The notes under the pieces: generated by a model
Told to the model about the DNA's origin: nothing
Database searches by the model: none
Seen by the model: the letters and a program-made list of their open reading frames with translations, nothing else
Position numbers and translations under genes: made by a program
Part shown: positions 43,923 to 52,919 of the stretch, piece after piece
How the letters are laid out: the number at the start of each line of letters is the position of its first letter
Numbering within the stretch: the stretch's first letter is position 1
Assembly (NCBI RefSeq): GCF_030296935.1
Contig: NZ_AP028032.1
Span: 744,001-808,000 of the forward strand
DNA from: Coprobacter fastidiosus
GTDB taxonomy: Bacteria; Bacteroidota; Bacteroidia; Bacteroidales; Coprobacteraceae
Direction: 5' to 3'
DNA: 64,000 nucleotides

Positions 43923-45614
43923 ATGACAGCCCAAAGAGATGTAGTTGGAGATGCATTTGAAGTATTTATACACAGAGCTTTAAAAGGTGGTCAAGGCCAA
44001 TACTTTACTCCTAAAAATGTAGTAAGAACAGCTATTCGGATTCTTGATATTGATACAGAAGATAAGATAATAGATCCTGCCTGTGGCTCAGGAGGATTTC
44101 TTATAGAGGGATTAAAATATTTACATGATAAAATAGAAAAAAAAGGTAAAGAATTTAATTGGCCTCAAGATGAAATAAATAATGAAAAAATAGCTAAAGC
44201 TAATATCAATTTTAGAGGAATAGAAAAAGATACATTCCTTTCAAAAGTTGTAAAAGCTTACATGGTAATAATGGGCGATGGTAAGAGTGGAATATTTTGT
44301 GAAGATAGTTTAGAGTTTCCACAGAATTGGCAAACAAAAACACAATCAAATATTCAATTAGGGACATTTGATATATTATTGGCAAATCCTCCATTTGGGG
44401 CTAAGATACCGGTAAAGGGAGAAAAAAAATTATCACAATATCCTCTTGGTTACAAATGGAAATATAATAGTAAAATCAAGTTATGGGAAAAAAGTAAGAT
44501 AAAAGAAAAAGAGGCTCCACAAGTTCTTTTTATAGACAGATGTTTAGATTTTGTAAGAGAAGGAGGACGTTTGGCTATAATTTTACCAGATGGAATGCTT
44601 AGTAATCCAACTGATGGGTATATAGTTCAACATATGCTAGAACGTGCAGAACTTTTAGGTTTAATAGATTTACCAATGAGTACATTTTTGCCATATACTC
44701 CAACGAAAACTCATTTAATTTTTTTGAGACGAACAGATAAACCTAGAAAGGATTATACATTTTTTATGAGTTACACTAAAACATGCGGGCATGATAAAAG
44801 AGGTAGAGAAATTAATGAAGATGAGATTTCAATAATTCCTGAATATATAAAGAAAATAGATAAGAACGAAAAACATTCTCATTTAGGATGGAATATGAAA
44901 CTTAGTGAAGTAAAGAATAATATTCTTTTGCCAAAATATTATAATCCAGATATAGAGAATGATTTAGATGAATATAGAGAAAGTGGAAAATATATAATCA
45001 AAAGCATTGAAGAGTTACAGAAAGAAAAAATAATCAAAGTAAGTAGAGGAAATGAAGTTGGTAGTGAAAATTATGGAACAGGTGAAATCCCCTTTGTTAG
45101 AACATCAGAAGTTTCAAATTGGGAAATAACTACAGACTGTACTCATTGTCTTTCTAAGGATATTTATGAATTATATAGAAAAAAACAAAACATTGAGATT
45201 GATGATATTTTGGTTGTAAATGATGGGACTTATTTAATGGGAAGAACTGCAATGATAACTGAAGCAGATATTAAGATCGTTATCCAAAGTCATTTTAGAC
45301 GAATTAAAGTTCTAAAAAAAGATATTATATCTCCTTACTTATTATTAGCTCTTCTTGGTTTGGAAGTAGTGCAAAAACAAATTGAATCTAAATCTTTTAG
45401 ACAAGGAACTATTTCAACTTTAGGAAATAGATTAATGGAAGTTAAAATTCCTATACCTATTGACGAACAATTAAAAAAAGAATTATCAGATAAGGTTAAA
45501 AAGATAATTCTAAATAAGCAAGAAGCTAAATTAATAGCGCAATCATATAAATTATTAAATAAAACAGAAAATTTGATGGGAATCAAAAATAAAGCGAAAA
45601 TTGGTAATCTATAA
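43923..45614 (+). CDS. Adenine methylase plus specificity domain of the split R-M protein
   Basis: The ATG at 43923 starts a 563-residue protein. The frame itself is open from 43812, so the native protein begins upstream (FNEAKIIYKDILDTKES is part of the HsdM-like helical region). Motif I is DPACGSGGFLI and motif IV is LANPPFG, typical of N6-adenine methylases of HsdM type. The C-terminal 200 residues are a HsdS-like target-recognition domain (KVSRGNEVGSENYGTGEIPF, SFRQGTISTLGN). It methylates adenine in an unknown motif. Without the nuclease domain it would act as a solitary methylase. Confidence 0.85.
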   Translation: MTAQRDVVGDAFEVFIHRALKGGQGQYFTPKNVVRTAIRILDIDTEDKIIDPACGSGGFLIEGLKYLHDKIEKKGKEFNWPQDEINNEKIAKANINFRGIEKDTFLSKVVKAYMVIMGDGKSGIFCEDSLEFPQNWQTKTQSNIQLGTFDILLANPPFGAKIPVKGEKKLSQYPLGYKWKYNSKIKLWEKSKIKEKEAPQVLFIDRCLDFVREGGRLAIILPDGMLSNPTDGYIVQHMLERAELLGLIDLPMSTFLPYTPTKTHLIFLRRTDKPRKDYTFFMSYTKTCGHDKRGREINEDEISIIPEYIKKIDKNEKHSHLGWNMKLSEVKNNILLPKYYNPDIENDLDEYRESGKYIIKSIEELQKEKIIKVSRGNEVGSENYGTGEIPFVRTSEVSNWEITTDCTHCLSKDIYELYRKKQNIEIDDILVVNDGTYLMGRTAMITEADIKIVIQSHFRRIKVLKKDIISPYLLLALLGLEVVQKQIESKSFRQGTISTLGNRLMEVKIPIPIDEQLKKELSDKVKKIILNKQEAKLIAQSYKLLNKTENLMGIKNKAKIGNL

Positions 45615-45680
45615 TAAACATCATCATGAACAAGATTTTTTATAGTTAAAATCTTGTTCATGATAGATTCTGTATAAAAT

Positions 45681-46239
45681 ATGGGTAAAACAGTAACTAC
45701 ATATCTCATTGACAGTGATCCGAAAGATACGCAATACTCCTTCATCAGCAACAAAATATGCCAGATGTTTGTAGTGCCTCGTTCCAACTTGTCATACTTG
45801 AACAAACAGGAAAAGTTACAGAAGCCTGCGTTTTACATCCTAATAGGTGAAGATGAAGCGACTAAGCCAAAAGCTTATATCGGCGAAACAGAAAACTTCA
45901 AAGAACGTGTGAAAGATCACGACAACAAAAAGGAGTTTTGGCACAAGGCCCTCATCTTCGTTTCAAAAGATGAAGACATGACGAAAACAGACGTGCAATA
46001 TTGGAGTATAAGGCCATTGCTGAGGCTAAAAAAGCGAAAACATTTGTTCTCAGTGAAAACAAGCAAATACCCAAGACACCAACTTGCCCGAACATCAGCG
46101 AGATGCTATGGATGAATTTTTCGAGGATGTCAAGTTCCTTGCCTCTTTTATAGGGTGCAATATTTTCGATATAGCACAGCCCAAGGAAGAGCATTTGTTT
46201 TACACGAAAGGACGCGGATGCGATGCAAAAGGATATTGA
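45681..46239 (+). pseudogene. GIY-YIG nuclease family gene, frameshifted and truncated
   Basis: The first frame (45681-46000) shows FYILIGEDEATKPKAYIG and ETENFKERVKDH, the GIY-YIG core. After frameshifts near 46000 and 46075 the other frames continue with EYKAIAEAKKAKTFVLSE, DEFFEDVKFLASFIGCNIFD and end at GRGCDAKGY (46239). The C-terminal part (DUF4357-like in intact relatives) is missing. Such genes commonly accompany type I-like R-M systems, as here. It no longer encodes a complete nuclease. Confidence 0.7.
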
Positions 46240-46265
46240 ATCCTGGAATAACATTGATAGACCAT

Positions 46266-46901
46266 ATGGTTTATGCAAATAATAATCCGGATAAGAATAT
46301 AATCGATATTTTTGAACATTTTATAAAGGAGTCAAAAGTTCTTACGAATAATGGAACCTGTATTTCTATAGAGGATTTAGGCGATGAAATAGCTGAGACA
46401 TACAAGAGTGTTGTTCAGAAATTTCTCTTTGGCAATAATTCAGATAGAAAGCTTGAATATCCTGCTGAAATACTAGATCGGGGCAAGATTTCAAATGGTA
46501 TGATCCCTTTGTTAAAGTTGTTGACAAAACATGACATAAACGCAGAATTACTTCAATTAGTAGTTGAGGTTTGTGGCACTCCTGTAATATGGAATGATTT
46601 TGGGGATCTTAGTATTCCCAATACTGTTGAACAGGGAAAACCCGATCTGGAGATTTGGGCATTAATAGCTAATCAATCTTTATACAAAAGAATGTCAAAC
46701 GTAAATCAACTTGTTTGCCCAATGTTCCCTATATGCCAAATTTTTATGAAGAATTATATCAAAAATGAATGTTATGAGCTACCCTGGCAGGGACCAGAAT
46801 GTATTATGACATTAAATTGGGGATTCTTTAGGTTTAGAATAGTATTTATAAAAATAAAGCAGCTTATTGTACTTTTTGTCATAACTCAACATATCATATA
46901 G
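46266..46901 (+). CDS. Hypothetical protein after the broken GIY-YIG gene
   Basis: A 211-residue frame from the ATG at 46266 (MVYANNNPDKNIIDIFEHF). The N-terminal two-thirds reads like a real soluble protein; the last 25 residues turn hydrophobic and atypical, which suggests a frame change near 46840. An upstream start at 46155 would extend through the GIY-YIG remnant in the wrong frame. No family is recognised. It may be a fragment joined to the remnant by a deletion. Confidence 0.4.
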   Translation: MVYANNNPDKNIIDIFEHFIKESKVLTNNGTCISIEDLGDEIAETYKSVVQKFLFGNNSDRKLEYPAEILDRGKISNGMIPLLKLLTKHDINAELLQLVVEVCGTPVIWNDFGDLSIPNTVEQGKPDLEIWALIANQSLYKRMSNVNQLVCPMFPICQIFMKNYIKNECYELPWQGPECIMTLNWGFFRFRIVFIKIKQLIVLFVITQHII

Positions 46902-47235
46902 TAAACAAATATAGCTGTTTTGCTTTATTATATTATTGTTACAGAAATAGATCTTCGGAGACAATCAGCTTTGACGTACATTATAGAGCGTTGAAATACT
47001 AAACACTATTATATTATTCGTAGAATTCGTATTTCACCTATAATAAACAATATATTGTTTATTACTAGAAAGCGAAACTCATTATGATTGTACAACCTTT
47101 GCCCTGATATTTATACAAAGACAACACTAATCAGTAAAATACTACAATAAATGTATATACACTTTTTGTTGCGACAGTTTCTGTAGTTACATTTTATGTA
47201 TTATATTTGTGTTGGAAATCAAAAAATAGAGCGTT
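46902..47235. other. 334-base gap with a 24-bp palindrome
   Basis: No gene is seen. The gap holds a perfect 24-bp palindrome at 47041-47064 (TAATAAACAATA then its reverse complement) and a Bacteroidetes-type -7 element at 47202-47209 (TATATTTG) for the next gene. The palindrome is suited to bind a dimeric regulator or to form a cruciform. Confidence 0.5.
47202..47209 (+). promoter_or_regulatory. -7 promoter element of the orphan ATPase
   Basis: TATATTTG matches TAnnTTTG, 26 bases before the start at 47236. Confidence 0.5.
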
Positions 47236-48369
47236 ATGGAAACTCCGTTTATATTTGGAAAGATTGCTACCGAGAAGAATTTTACAGACCGTGAGAAAGA
47301 AACAACTTACTTGGTCCAGTACTTCACATCGTTAATCAATACAATTATTATCTCTCCTCGCGGCTGGGGTAAAAGTTCGCTTGTAAATAAGGCGGCGAAG
47401 TTGGCAATGGCGCAGGATAGCAATCTCCGAATCTGTCATATAGACCTTTTCAATGTGCGTAGTGAGGAACATTTCTATTCGCTGCTTGCCCAAAAGGTTA
47501 TTGCCGCTACTTCCACAAAATGGGAGGAGGCAATCGAAAATGCGAAGAGTTTCTTTTCGCACCTTGTTCCCAAGATTTCAATCGGTACAGACCCCACCAA
47601 TGAGGTTTCAATCGACTTTGATTGGGAAGAGGTAAACCGCAACCCCGATGAAGTGCTCGATCTTGCTGAAAAGATTGCCAGGAAGAAAGGGCTGAAAATC
47701 GTGATTTGCGTAGATGAGTTCCAAAATATCGCGGAATTTACCGACCCAGACTACTTCCAGAAAAAGTTGCGTTCACATTGGCAGCTGCACCAGAGTGTAG
47801 CCTATTGTCTTTATGGCAGCAAGCGCCACATGATGATGGAAGTGTTTACCGACTCCTCCAAGCCATTCTACAAGTTCGGCAATCTGATGTTTCTCAATAA
47901 GATTGAGACACCTTGCCTCGTGGAATTTTTCAAGAGTCGTTTTGCTGATACCGGCAAGAACATCAGCGATGAAGCAAGCCATTTGATTGCAAAGCTCGTA
48001 GATAACCATCCATATTACGCACAGCAGCTGGCACAGCTTTCATGGCTCAGAACAAAGGATGTATGCACCGTTGAGATCGTGCGTGAGGCACACACGGCAT
48101 TGGTGGAACAATTAAGTCTGTTGTTTGTAATAATCACCGAAACACTGACCACACAGCAACTGAACTATCTCAAGGCCCTTATAGCCGGAGAAAAGGCTAT
48201 TAGTTCAACTGAAGTGATGCATCGCTATCAAATCTCTTCAACGACCTCAATCTCCCGCTCAAAGGCTGCCCTTATCAAAAATGACATATTGGACAATAAG
48301 GCTGGTGAAATCTCGTTCCAAGACCCGATTTATGCCTATTGGTTGAAGACTGAGTACTTCGCAAAATAA
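47236..48369 (+). CDS. Archaeal-type (ATPase_2 family) ATP-binding protein
   Basis: A 377-residue P-loop ATPase: Walker A SPRGWGKSS (40-48), Walker B IVICVDEFQNIAEF (about 154-167), a sensor region YCLYGSKRHMM and a C-terminal winged helix (EVMHRYQISSTTSISRSKAA). This is the ATPase_2 (PF01637-like) layout related to ORC/Cdc6 and STAND ATPases. Orphan members are common in Bacteroidetes. It has its own promoter and no partner gene. It is the last gene before the presumed island end. Role unknown; DNA binding by the winged helix is likely. Confidence 0.8.
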   Translation: METPFIFGKIATEKNFTDREKETTYLVQYFTSLINTIIISPRGWGKSSLVNKAAKLAMAQDSNLRICHIDLFNVRSEEHFYSLLAQKVIAATSTKWEEAIENAKSFFSHLVPKISIGTDPTNEVSIDFDWEEVNRNPDEVLDLAEKIARKKGLKIVICVDEFQNIAEFTDPDYFQKKLRSHWQLHQSVAYCLYGSKRHMMMEVFTDSSKPFYKFGNLMFLNKIETPCLVEFFKSRFADTGKNISDEASHLIAKLVDNHPYYAQQLAQLSWLRTKDVCTVEIVREAHTALVEQLSLLFVIITETLTTQQLNYLKALIAGEKAISSTEVMHRYQISSTTSISRSKAALIKNDILDNKAGEISFQDPIYAYWLKTEYFAK

Positions 48370-48900
48370 TCATAATGTCCACCCTTGTTTCAGGGCCATT
48401 TTTGTACCTTTTCTCATCAAAAAACACCATTTTTCACAAGTTTTTTTGTACTTAACATTTTGATATTCAAGAAATTATACTGATTTTTACTTTCCAAAAT
48501 GGAGGTACAAGCCGAAAATAGTGCTAAAAATCACTAACTTACACATTCTCAGATACTTGCCAACCTATAGGTTGTACCTTTTAGAGTGCTATACTATTGA
48601 TAATCAATAATGTACACATACTGCATCGGCAAAAATCGAGGCGAAGAAACTATAAAACACCTTCGCCTCTAAAAAAAGGAATAACGATGAAAAGAAACAC
48701 TAAAAGCGGTGGTTCGGCATCGTTGTATGTAAATTTACTGTTTTCTCTATAAAATAAGGTTCATTTCCAAACATTCATCTATTTATAAAAGAACAGTGTA
48801 CCCAAGTGAATTTTCATTACGTAATTTTCAAGATTCTTATTTTTTTTATTTCTTTGCATACTAAGATTTATAACGTCACGTTCTCACTACTTAGAACATC
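48370..48900. other. 531-base gap at the presumed right end of the island
   Basis: The gap contains a short AT-rich palindrome ATTGATAATCAAT (48593-48605) related to the repeats before the integrase, a terminator at 48638-48678 and a 21-codon frame at 48687-48752 (MKRNTKSGGSASLYV) that looks like the truncated start of a gene. No intact gene is seen. It is a good candidate for the other island end, but no direct repeat was matched. Confidence 0.35.
48638..48678 (+). terminator. Terminator-like hairpin
   Basis: GAGGCGAAG (48638-48646) pairs exactly with CTTCGCCTC (48661-48669) around 14 bases and is followed by an A-rich run. It could also be the 5' leader structure of the truncated frame at 48687. 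Confidence 0.5.
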
Positions 48901-51414
48901 ATGAAAAAAATAATTGGACTTTTCTTCCTTATATCTATCCAAATATTATCAGTATCAGCTGAAGAGTTGACCTCAGGATTATTTTTTAACAGTCATCTGC
49001 ATGACGGAAATAAACGGACTTCTTTGATTTTAGACAACGGAAATCCGATAGAGATACAAGACAAACAACAAATTTCATTCGAAATGAATATTCGTGACGA
49101 ACTTATATTCGGTTTTGCCATGCGTATCATAACAAACAATAACGAAAACATTGATCTTATTTTTTCTATAGATACTCTCCAAAGAAAACGGCCGGCTATC
49201 GTGATAAAAGATAAACGTTTTTTTATCAGTGATACGATAATACGAAATAAATGGATTCCTGTCAGTATTACATTTCTGACTAAACAAAACAAAATAGAAT
49301 TATCTTATAACTCAATAAAAAGAGTGTATGATTATGATTTCAACCAGATAAAAAACACCCGTATCTATTTCGGTGCTTGCGACCATCCGGATTATAACAC
49401 TCCGGATGCCGCTCCTATAAATGTAAAAAACATTCATATTTACAACGGAAAAGAGTTATTTCGCCATTGGGAATTAAGTCAGCATGGTAAAGGAGTATGT
49501 TACGATCTTGTCAATCATAGTCCGGCAAAAGCCATAAACCCTCATTGGCTCACAGATGATCATGCAGTATGGAAAAATATATACAACTACCAATTTAAAA
49601 GAAACCCTCAGTATGCATTCGACCCGGAAAAAGAACTGTTTTATATTACAACCGGTGGTCAGGAAATGTTCATCTATAATCCTCTTACAAATCATCAAGA
49701 CACAATCAGGGGTATCACCGGACATCCCGCAGCTGCAAGCACAAATCAAATGATTTTCAATACAAAGACGAATCGTTTGGAATCTTACAACTTAGATGAT
49801 CAAACCATATCAATATTTTCTTTCACCGATAAGGCATGGACTCAAACTTCAAAGAATGAAAAAGAAACCGGATTTTGGCATCACACATCGGGCATAGCAC
49901 CCGATTCTACCATTATTACATTTGGAGGATACGGCTCTTTCCTGTATAAAAACACCTTATTCAAAATCAATCCTCAAACAGGAGAATTTACAGAAAAGAT
50001 CATACCTGAGATATATCCAAGATATTCTCCTGCATCGGCAATCGTAGATAATACACTTTATATATTCGGTGGCAAAGGATGCCCTTCCGGGCATCAGGAG
50101 TTGTCTCCACGCGATTTTTCCGATTTATATGCAATAGATCTGAATTCTTTCGAAACAAAAAAGCTGTGGGAAGTGCCAAACTTCGACAAGAAATTCCTTC
50201 CGGGGAGCAATATGGTTTACAATAAAGAGGAGTCTTGTTTTTATATTATTACCGGAAATATGGGCGGAGTATTACTGAAAATTTCTATAAATGAACCGGG
50301 AATTATTCCTGTATCGGAAATACAACATTTCGATTCGGGTGCAGACTTTTCATTCTCCCAATTATATCATGCCCCTCGTTCACAACATTTATATTGTCTT
50401 TATGCGAAGAATTATAAAAACGGGCAACCGTCTCAAATACAAATATACTCATTATCTTATCCTCCAATGGTATATTCTCAGATTTTGCAACAAGACAAAA
50501 AAAAGCAAGATTTTTCTTTCCTTTGGTATTTGATTCCTGCATTAATATTATTGGTAGGAACGAGTAATTTCATACGGAAACGTGGTAAAAACCGGAAAAA
50601 GGATAATAAATTCTCTACCAGCAAATCTGAAACAGACTCTTTGATCTTTACCGTCCCGGATAAACCGTATTTTAATCGTGATCGTGCATGTATATGTCTA
50701 TTGGGGTCATTCAACGTAAAAAGTAAAACAGGAGAAAATATAACCTCTTCATTTACTCCTATTTTAAAATCTCTTCTATTATTAATATTGCTCAATACCG
50801 AAAAAGATAACAGAGGCATTACAAGCAAAAAACTGGATGATCTTTTATGGGGAGACAAAAACGAAAAGTCTGCCCGGAATAACCGTAACGTCTCTATCAG
50901 TCGTTTACGTCTATTGCTTGAAAAAGTCGGTAATATACAAATCGTCAATGATAATAATTTTTGGAAAATAGTTTTAGGGGACGATGTTTTCTGCGACTAT
51001 CATACTGCTTTAAACTATATAGACGAGGCAACCAAAACAACAGTACATGATGAAGAATTTTTTAACAAAGTTCTTGAATTACTTCTATACGGACCATTAT
51101 TGCCTAATACAGAAAGCGATTACCTCGACAGTTTCAAAAGCCATTATTCAGATATAACGATAGATTTGTTACATCTATTATTACATAAAGAGGAATTCCA
51201 GAATAATGACAAGTTCCGATTAAAAATAGCAGACTCCATTTTTCAACATGACAGTTTCAATGAAGAAGCTTTACGCATCAAGTGTTCTATCTTCTGCCGA
51301 AATGATAAAATGGGTATAGCTAAAAGCATATATGATAACTTCTGCAAAGAATATCAAACCCTTTTAGGTGAAAAATACGGATTGTCTTTCAATGATGTAA
51401 CAAAAGAAGAGTAA
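48901..51414 (+). CDS. Membrane-bound kelch-sensor/SARP-like transcription regulator
   Basis: An 837-residue protein. A signal peptide (about 1-20) leads to a periplasmic LamG-like region and kelch-type beta-propeller repeats (ITFGGYGSFLYKN, TLYIFGGKGCPSGHQ) up to about residue 530. A membrane helix follows at about 538-558 (FLWYLIPALILLVGTSNFI). The cytoplasmic part has a winged-helix DNA-binding domain (DDLLWGDKNEKSARNNRNVS, ISRLRLLLEKVG) and a helical BTAD-like C-terminus. It should sense a periplasmic signal and regulate the adjoining glycoside hydrolase genes in one protein. It is an alternative to the hybrid two-component systems typical of Bacteroides PULs. Confidence 0.7.
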   Translation: MKKIIGLFFLISIQILSVSAEELTSGLFFNSHLHDGNKRTSLILDNGNPIEIQDKQQISFEMNIRDELIFGFAMRIITNNNENIDLIFSIDTLQRKRPAIVIKDKRFFISDTIIRNKWIPVSITFLTKQNKIELSYNSIKRVYDYDFNQIKNTRIYFGACDHPDYNTPDAAPINVKNIHIYNGKELFRHWELSQHGKGVCYDLVNHSPAKAINPHWLTDDHAVWKNIYNYQFKRNPQYAFDPEKELFYITTGGQEMFIYNPLTNHQDTIRGITGHPAAASTNQMIFNTKTNRLESYNLDDQTISIFSFTDKAWTQTSKNEKETGFWHHTSGIAPDSTIITFGGYGSFLYKNTLFKINPQTGEFTEKIIPEIYPRYSPASAIVDNTLYIFGGKGCPSGHQELSPRDFSDLYAIDLNSFETKKLWEVPNFDKKFLPGSNMVYNKEESCFYIITGNMGGVLLKISINEPGIIPVSEIQHFDSGADFSFSQLYHAPRSQHLYCLYAKNYKNGQPSQIQIYSLSYPPMVYSQILQQDKKKQDFSFLWYLIPALILLVGTSNFIRKRGKNRKKDNKFSTSKSETDSLIFTVPDKPYFNRDRACICLLGSFNVKSKTGENITSSFTPILKSLLLLILLNTEKDNRGITSKKLDDLLWGDKNEKSARNNRNVSISRLRLLLEKVGNIQIVNDNNFWKIVLGDDVFCDYHTALNYIDEATKTTVHDEEFFNKVLELLLYGPLLPNTESDYLDSFKSHYSDITIDLLHLLLHKEEFQNNDKFRLKIADSIFQHDSFNEEALRIKCSIFCRNDKMGIAKSIYDNFCKEYQTLLGEKYGLSFNDVTKEE

Positions 51415-51510
51415 ATAGCTATCCCAATTTTATAATAAAGTGCTCGGAATAGTATTTCTTAAGTTTTCTTTCACTGAATAGTCAATTATTCCCGTAAATA
51501 AACAAAAATA

Positions 51511-51550
51511 AAAAGAGTCGATTCATCAAAGTTTTGAATCGACTCTTTTT
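51511..51550. terminator. Bidirectional terminator between convergent genes
   Basis: AAAAGAGTCGATTCA (51511-51525) pairs with TGAATCGACTCTTTT (51535-51549). A-rich and T-rich flanks on both sides let it work for both the regulator (+) and the GH71/99-like gene (-). Confidence 0.85.
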
Positions 51551-51580
51551 ATTAAACTAAATATTCAAGTAATAATATCA

Positions 51581-52807
51581 TCATTTTCTGACAGGAAGTT
51601 CCGAAGAAAAGCCTTTCGGATTTTTCAACATCTTTTTCCCCTGCCCTACCAACCACAAATAATGATCACTCGACAAGCCTTCTTCAATCGGGACAAAAAC
51701 AGATTCTCCAATCGGTACTTTTGTTGCACATTTAAATATGGCCGTGCCCTCATCCATTTCATCGAACATAGCTACATAAATCATTTCAGCTCCGGAACTT
51801 ACGGCATTATACATTTGATCCCATAAAAACTGACCTTTATTTCTCGGTGTAGAATGGCTGTTCATGCCTTTCATATTCTTCCATGAAAATCCGGGAAAAA
51901 CCAAAGGTGCATAATCTATCTTATTGCTTTTACACCAAGCAATATCTTCAGGAACTAAATGCTTGAACTTCTCAAAACTCCGGTCATTATAACGTCCGAC
52001 AAACCAAGGCATTATAATATCGCTTTTACGAATCAATTCATGAAGTTTCGGATTATTCTCCGTATCAGACCTCAATTCTCTCCAATAAGTAGGAACTCCC
52101 AACATCACACTAAAACCCCGTTTTTTAAGTCCATCGACAATCAACTCGACATCTTCAGTAGTATATCTGCGACGATCATTAAATCCCACTCCCCAAATCA
52201 CGACAAGCGGTCTACCGTTATGGAATAAATAAGAAGGATTCTTTTTCCGATTTCCGATATTAAATAAACGTGTAAGTTCATCTATATCATCCAAAACAAA
52301 CGATGCGTCCGTTCCCTTCATTCCGCTAAGATCATACATAACACAAATTGCACGATCATATTTATCGGCAGCTTTTGTAGCCGAAGCCAAAACCTTATTA
52401 AAATGATTTTTCCCCGAAGGATTTTTCACTTCTCCTACAAATCGTTGCATAAATACCCCATCTAAACCGTACTCTTTCATCCAACGAAAATGTGTATCGA
52501 CCGTAGATTCGTCATAAGAACTGAATACCGAGGCCACACCTCCGTCTGCAAAACGGAACGGTGTAGAATATACTTTCTCATATTCACTGACATCAGGCCA
52601 CATATCTATGCTGCAAGAACCGGGTTTAAATCCCTGTTTTCCGGGATAGTGTCTCCATTTTCGATTCGCACCGTCATCCGAAGTGTTAAACCAACCTTGA
52701 TAGCCGGCCATTATCAACCCTTTATAAGAAGAATACTTCTTTTTGGCCTCAATTCCGGCAGTACAAAAAATAAGTATCCCCAATAAAACACAAAAAGTTT
52801 TCTTCAT
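51581..52807 (-). CDS. GH71/99-like secreted glycoside hydrolase (paralog 1)
   Basis: A 408-residue protein with a signal peptide (about 1-21). It shows the GH71/99-like pattern: YKGLIMAGYQGWF, a central FMQRF, VIWGVGF, and C-terminal DQMYNAVSSGAEMIYVAMFD followed by EMDEGTAIFKC, where the two glutamates suit the catalytic pair of GH99-type enzymes. It is a clear paralog of the gene at 60678. Substrate is unknown; alpha-mannan-type glycans are known for GH99. It lies 112 bases after the GH2 gene on the same strand. Confidence 0.8.
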   Translation of the reverse strand: MKKTFCVLLGILIFCTAGIEAKKKYSSYKGLIMAGYQGWFNTSDDGANRKWRHYPGKQGFKPGSCSIDMWPDVSEYEKVYSTPFRFADGGVASVFSSYDESTVDTHFRWMKEYGLDGVFMQRFVGEVKNPSGKNHFNKVLASATKAADKYDRAICVMYDLSGMKGTDASFVLDDIDELTRLFNIGNRKKNPSYLFHNGRPLVVIWGVGFNDRRRYTTEDVELIVDGLKKRGFSVMLGVPTYWRELRSDTENNPKLHELIRKSDIIMPWFVGRYNDRSFEKFKHLVPEDIAWCKSNKIDYAPLVFPGFSWKNMKGMNSHSTPRNKGQFLWDQMYNAVSSGAEMIYVAMFDEMDEGTAIFKCATKVPIGESVFVPIEEGLSSDHYLWLVGQGKKMLKNPKGFSSELPVRK

Positions 52808-52855
52808 CTATCAATAAAATTAAATATAAAAGTGTGTGTACTATTTAAAAAACTA

Positions 52856-52889
52856 TGTCACGATTCTTTCCTAAAAAATTGTCGTGACA
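52856..52889. promoter_or_regulatory. 8-bp inverted repeat between GH2 and GH71/99-like genes
   Basis: TGTCACGA (52856-52863) is repeated inverted as TCGTGACA at 52882-52889 with 18 bases between. It lies in the 112-base gap upstream of paralog 1, so it may be an operator or an attenuator. Confidence 0.35.
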
Positions 52890-52919
52890 CAGTTCTAACT
52901 AATTGTATGTTATCATATC

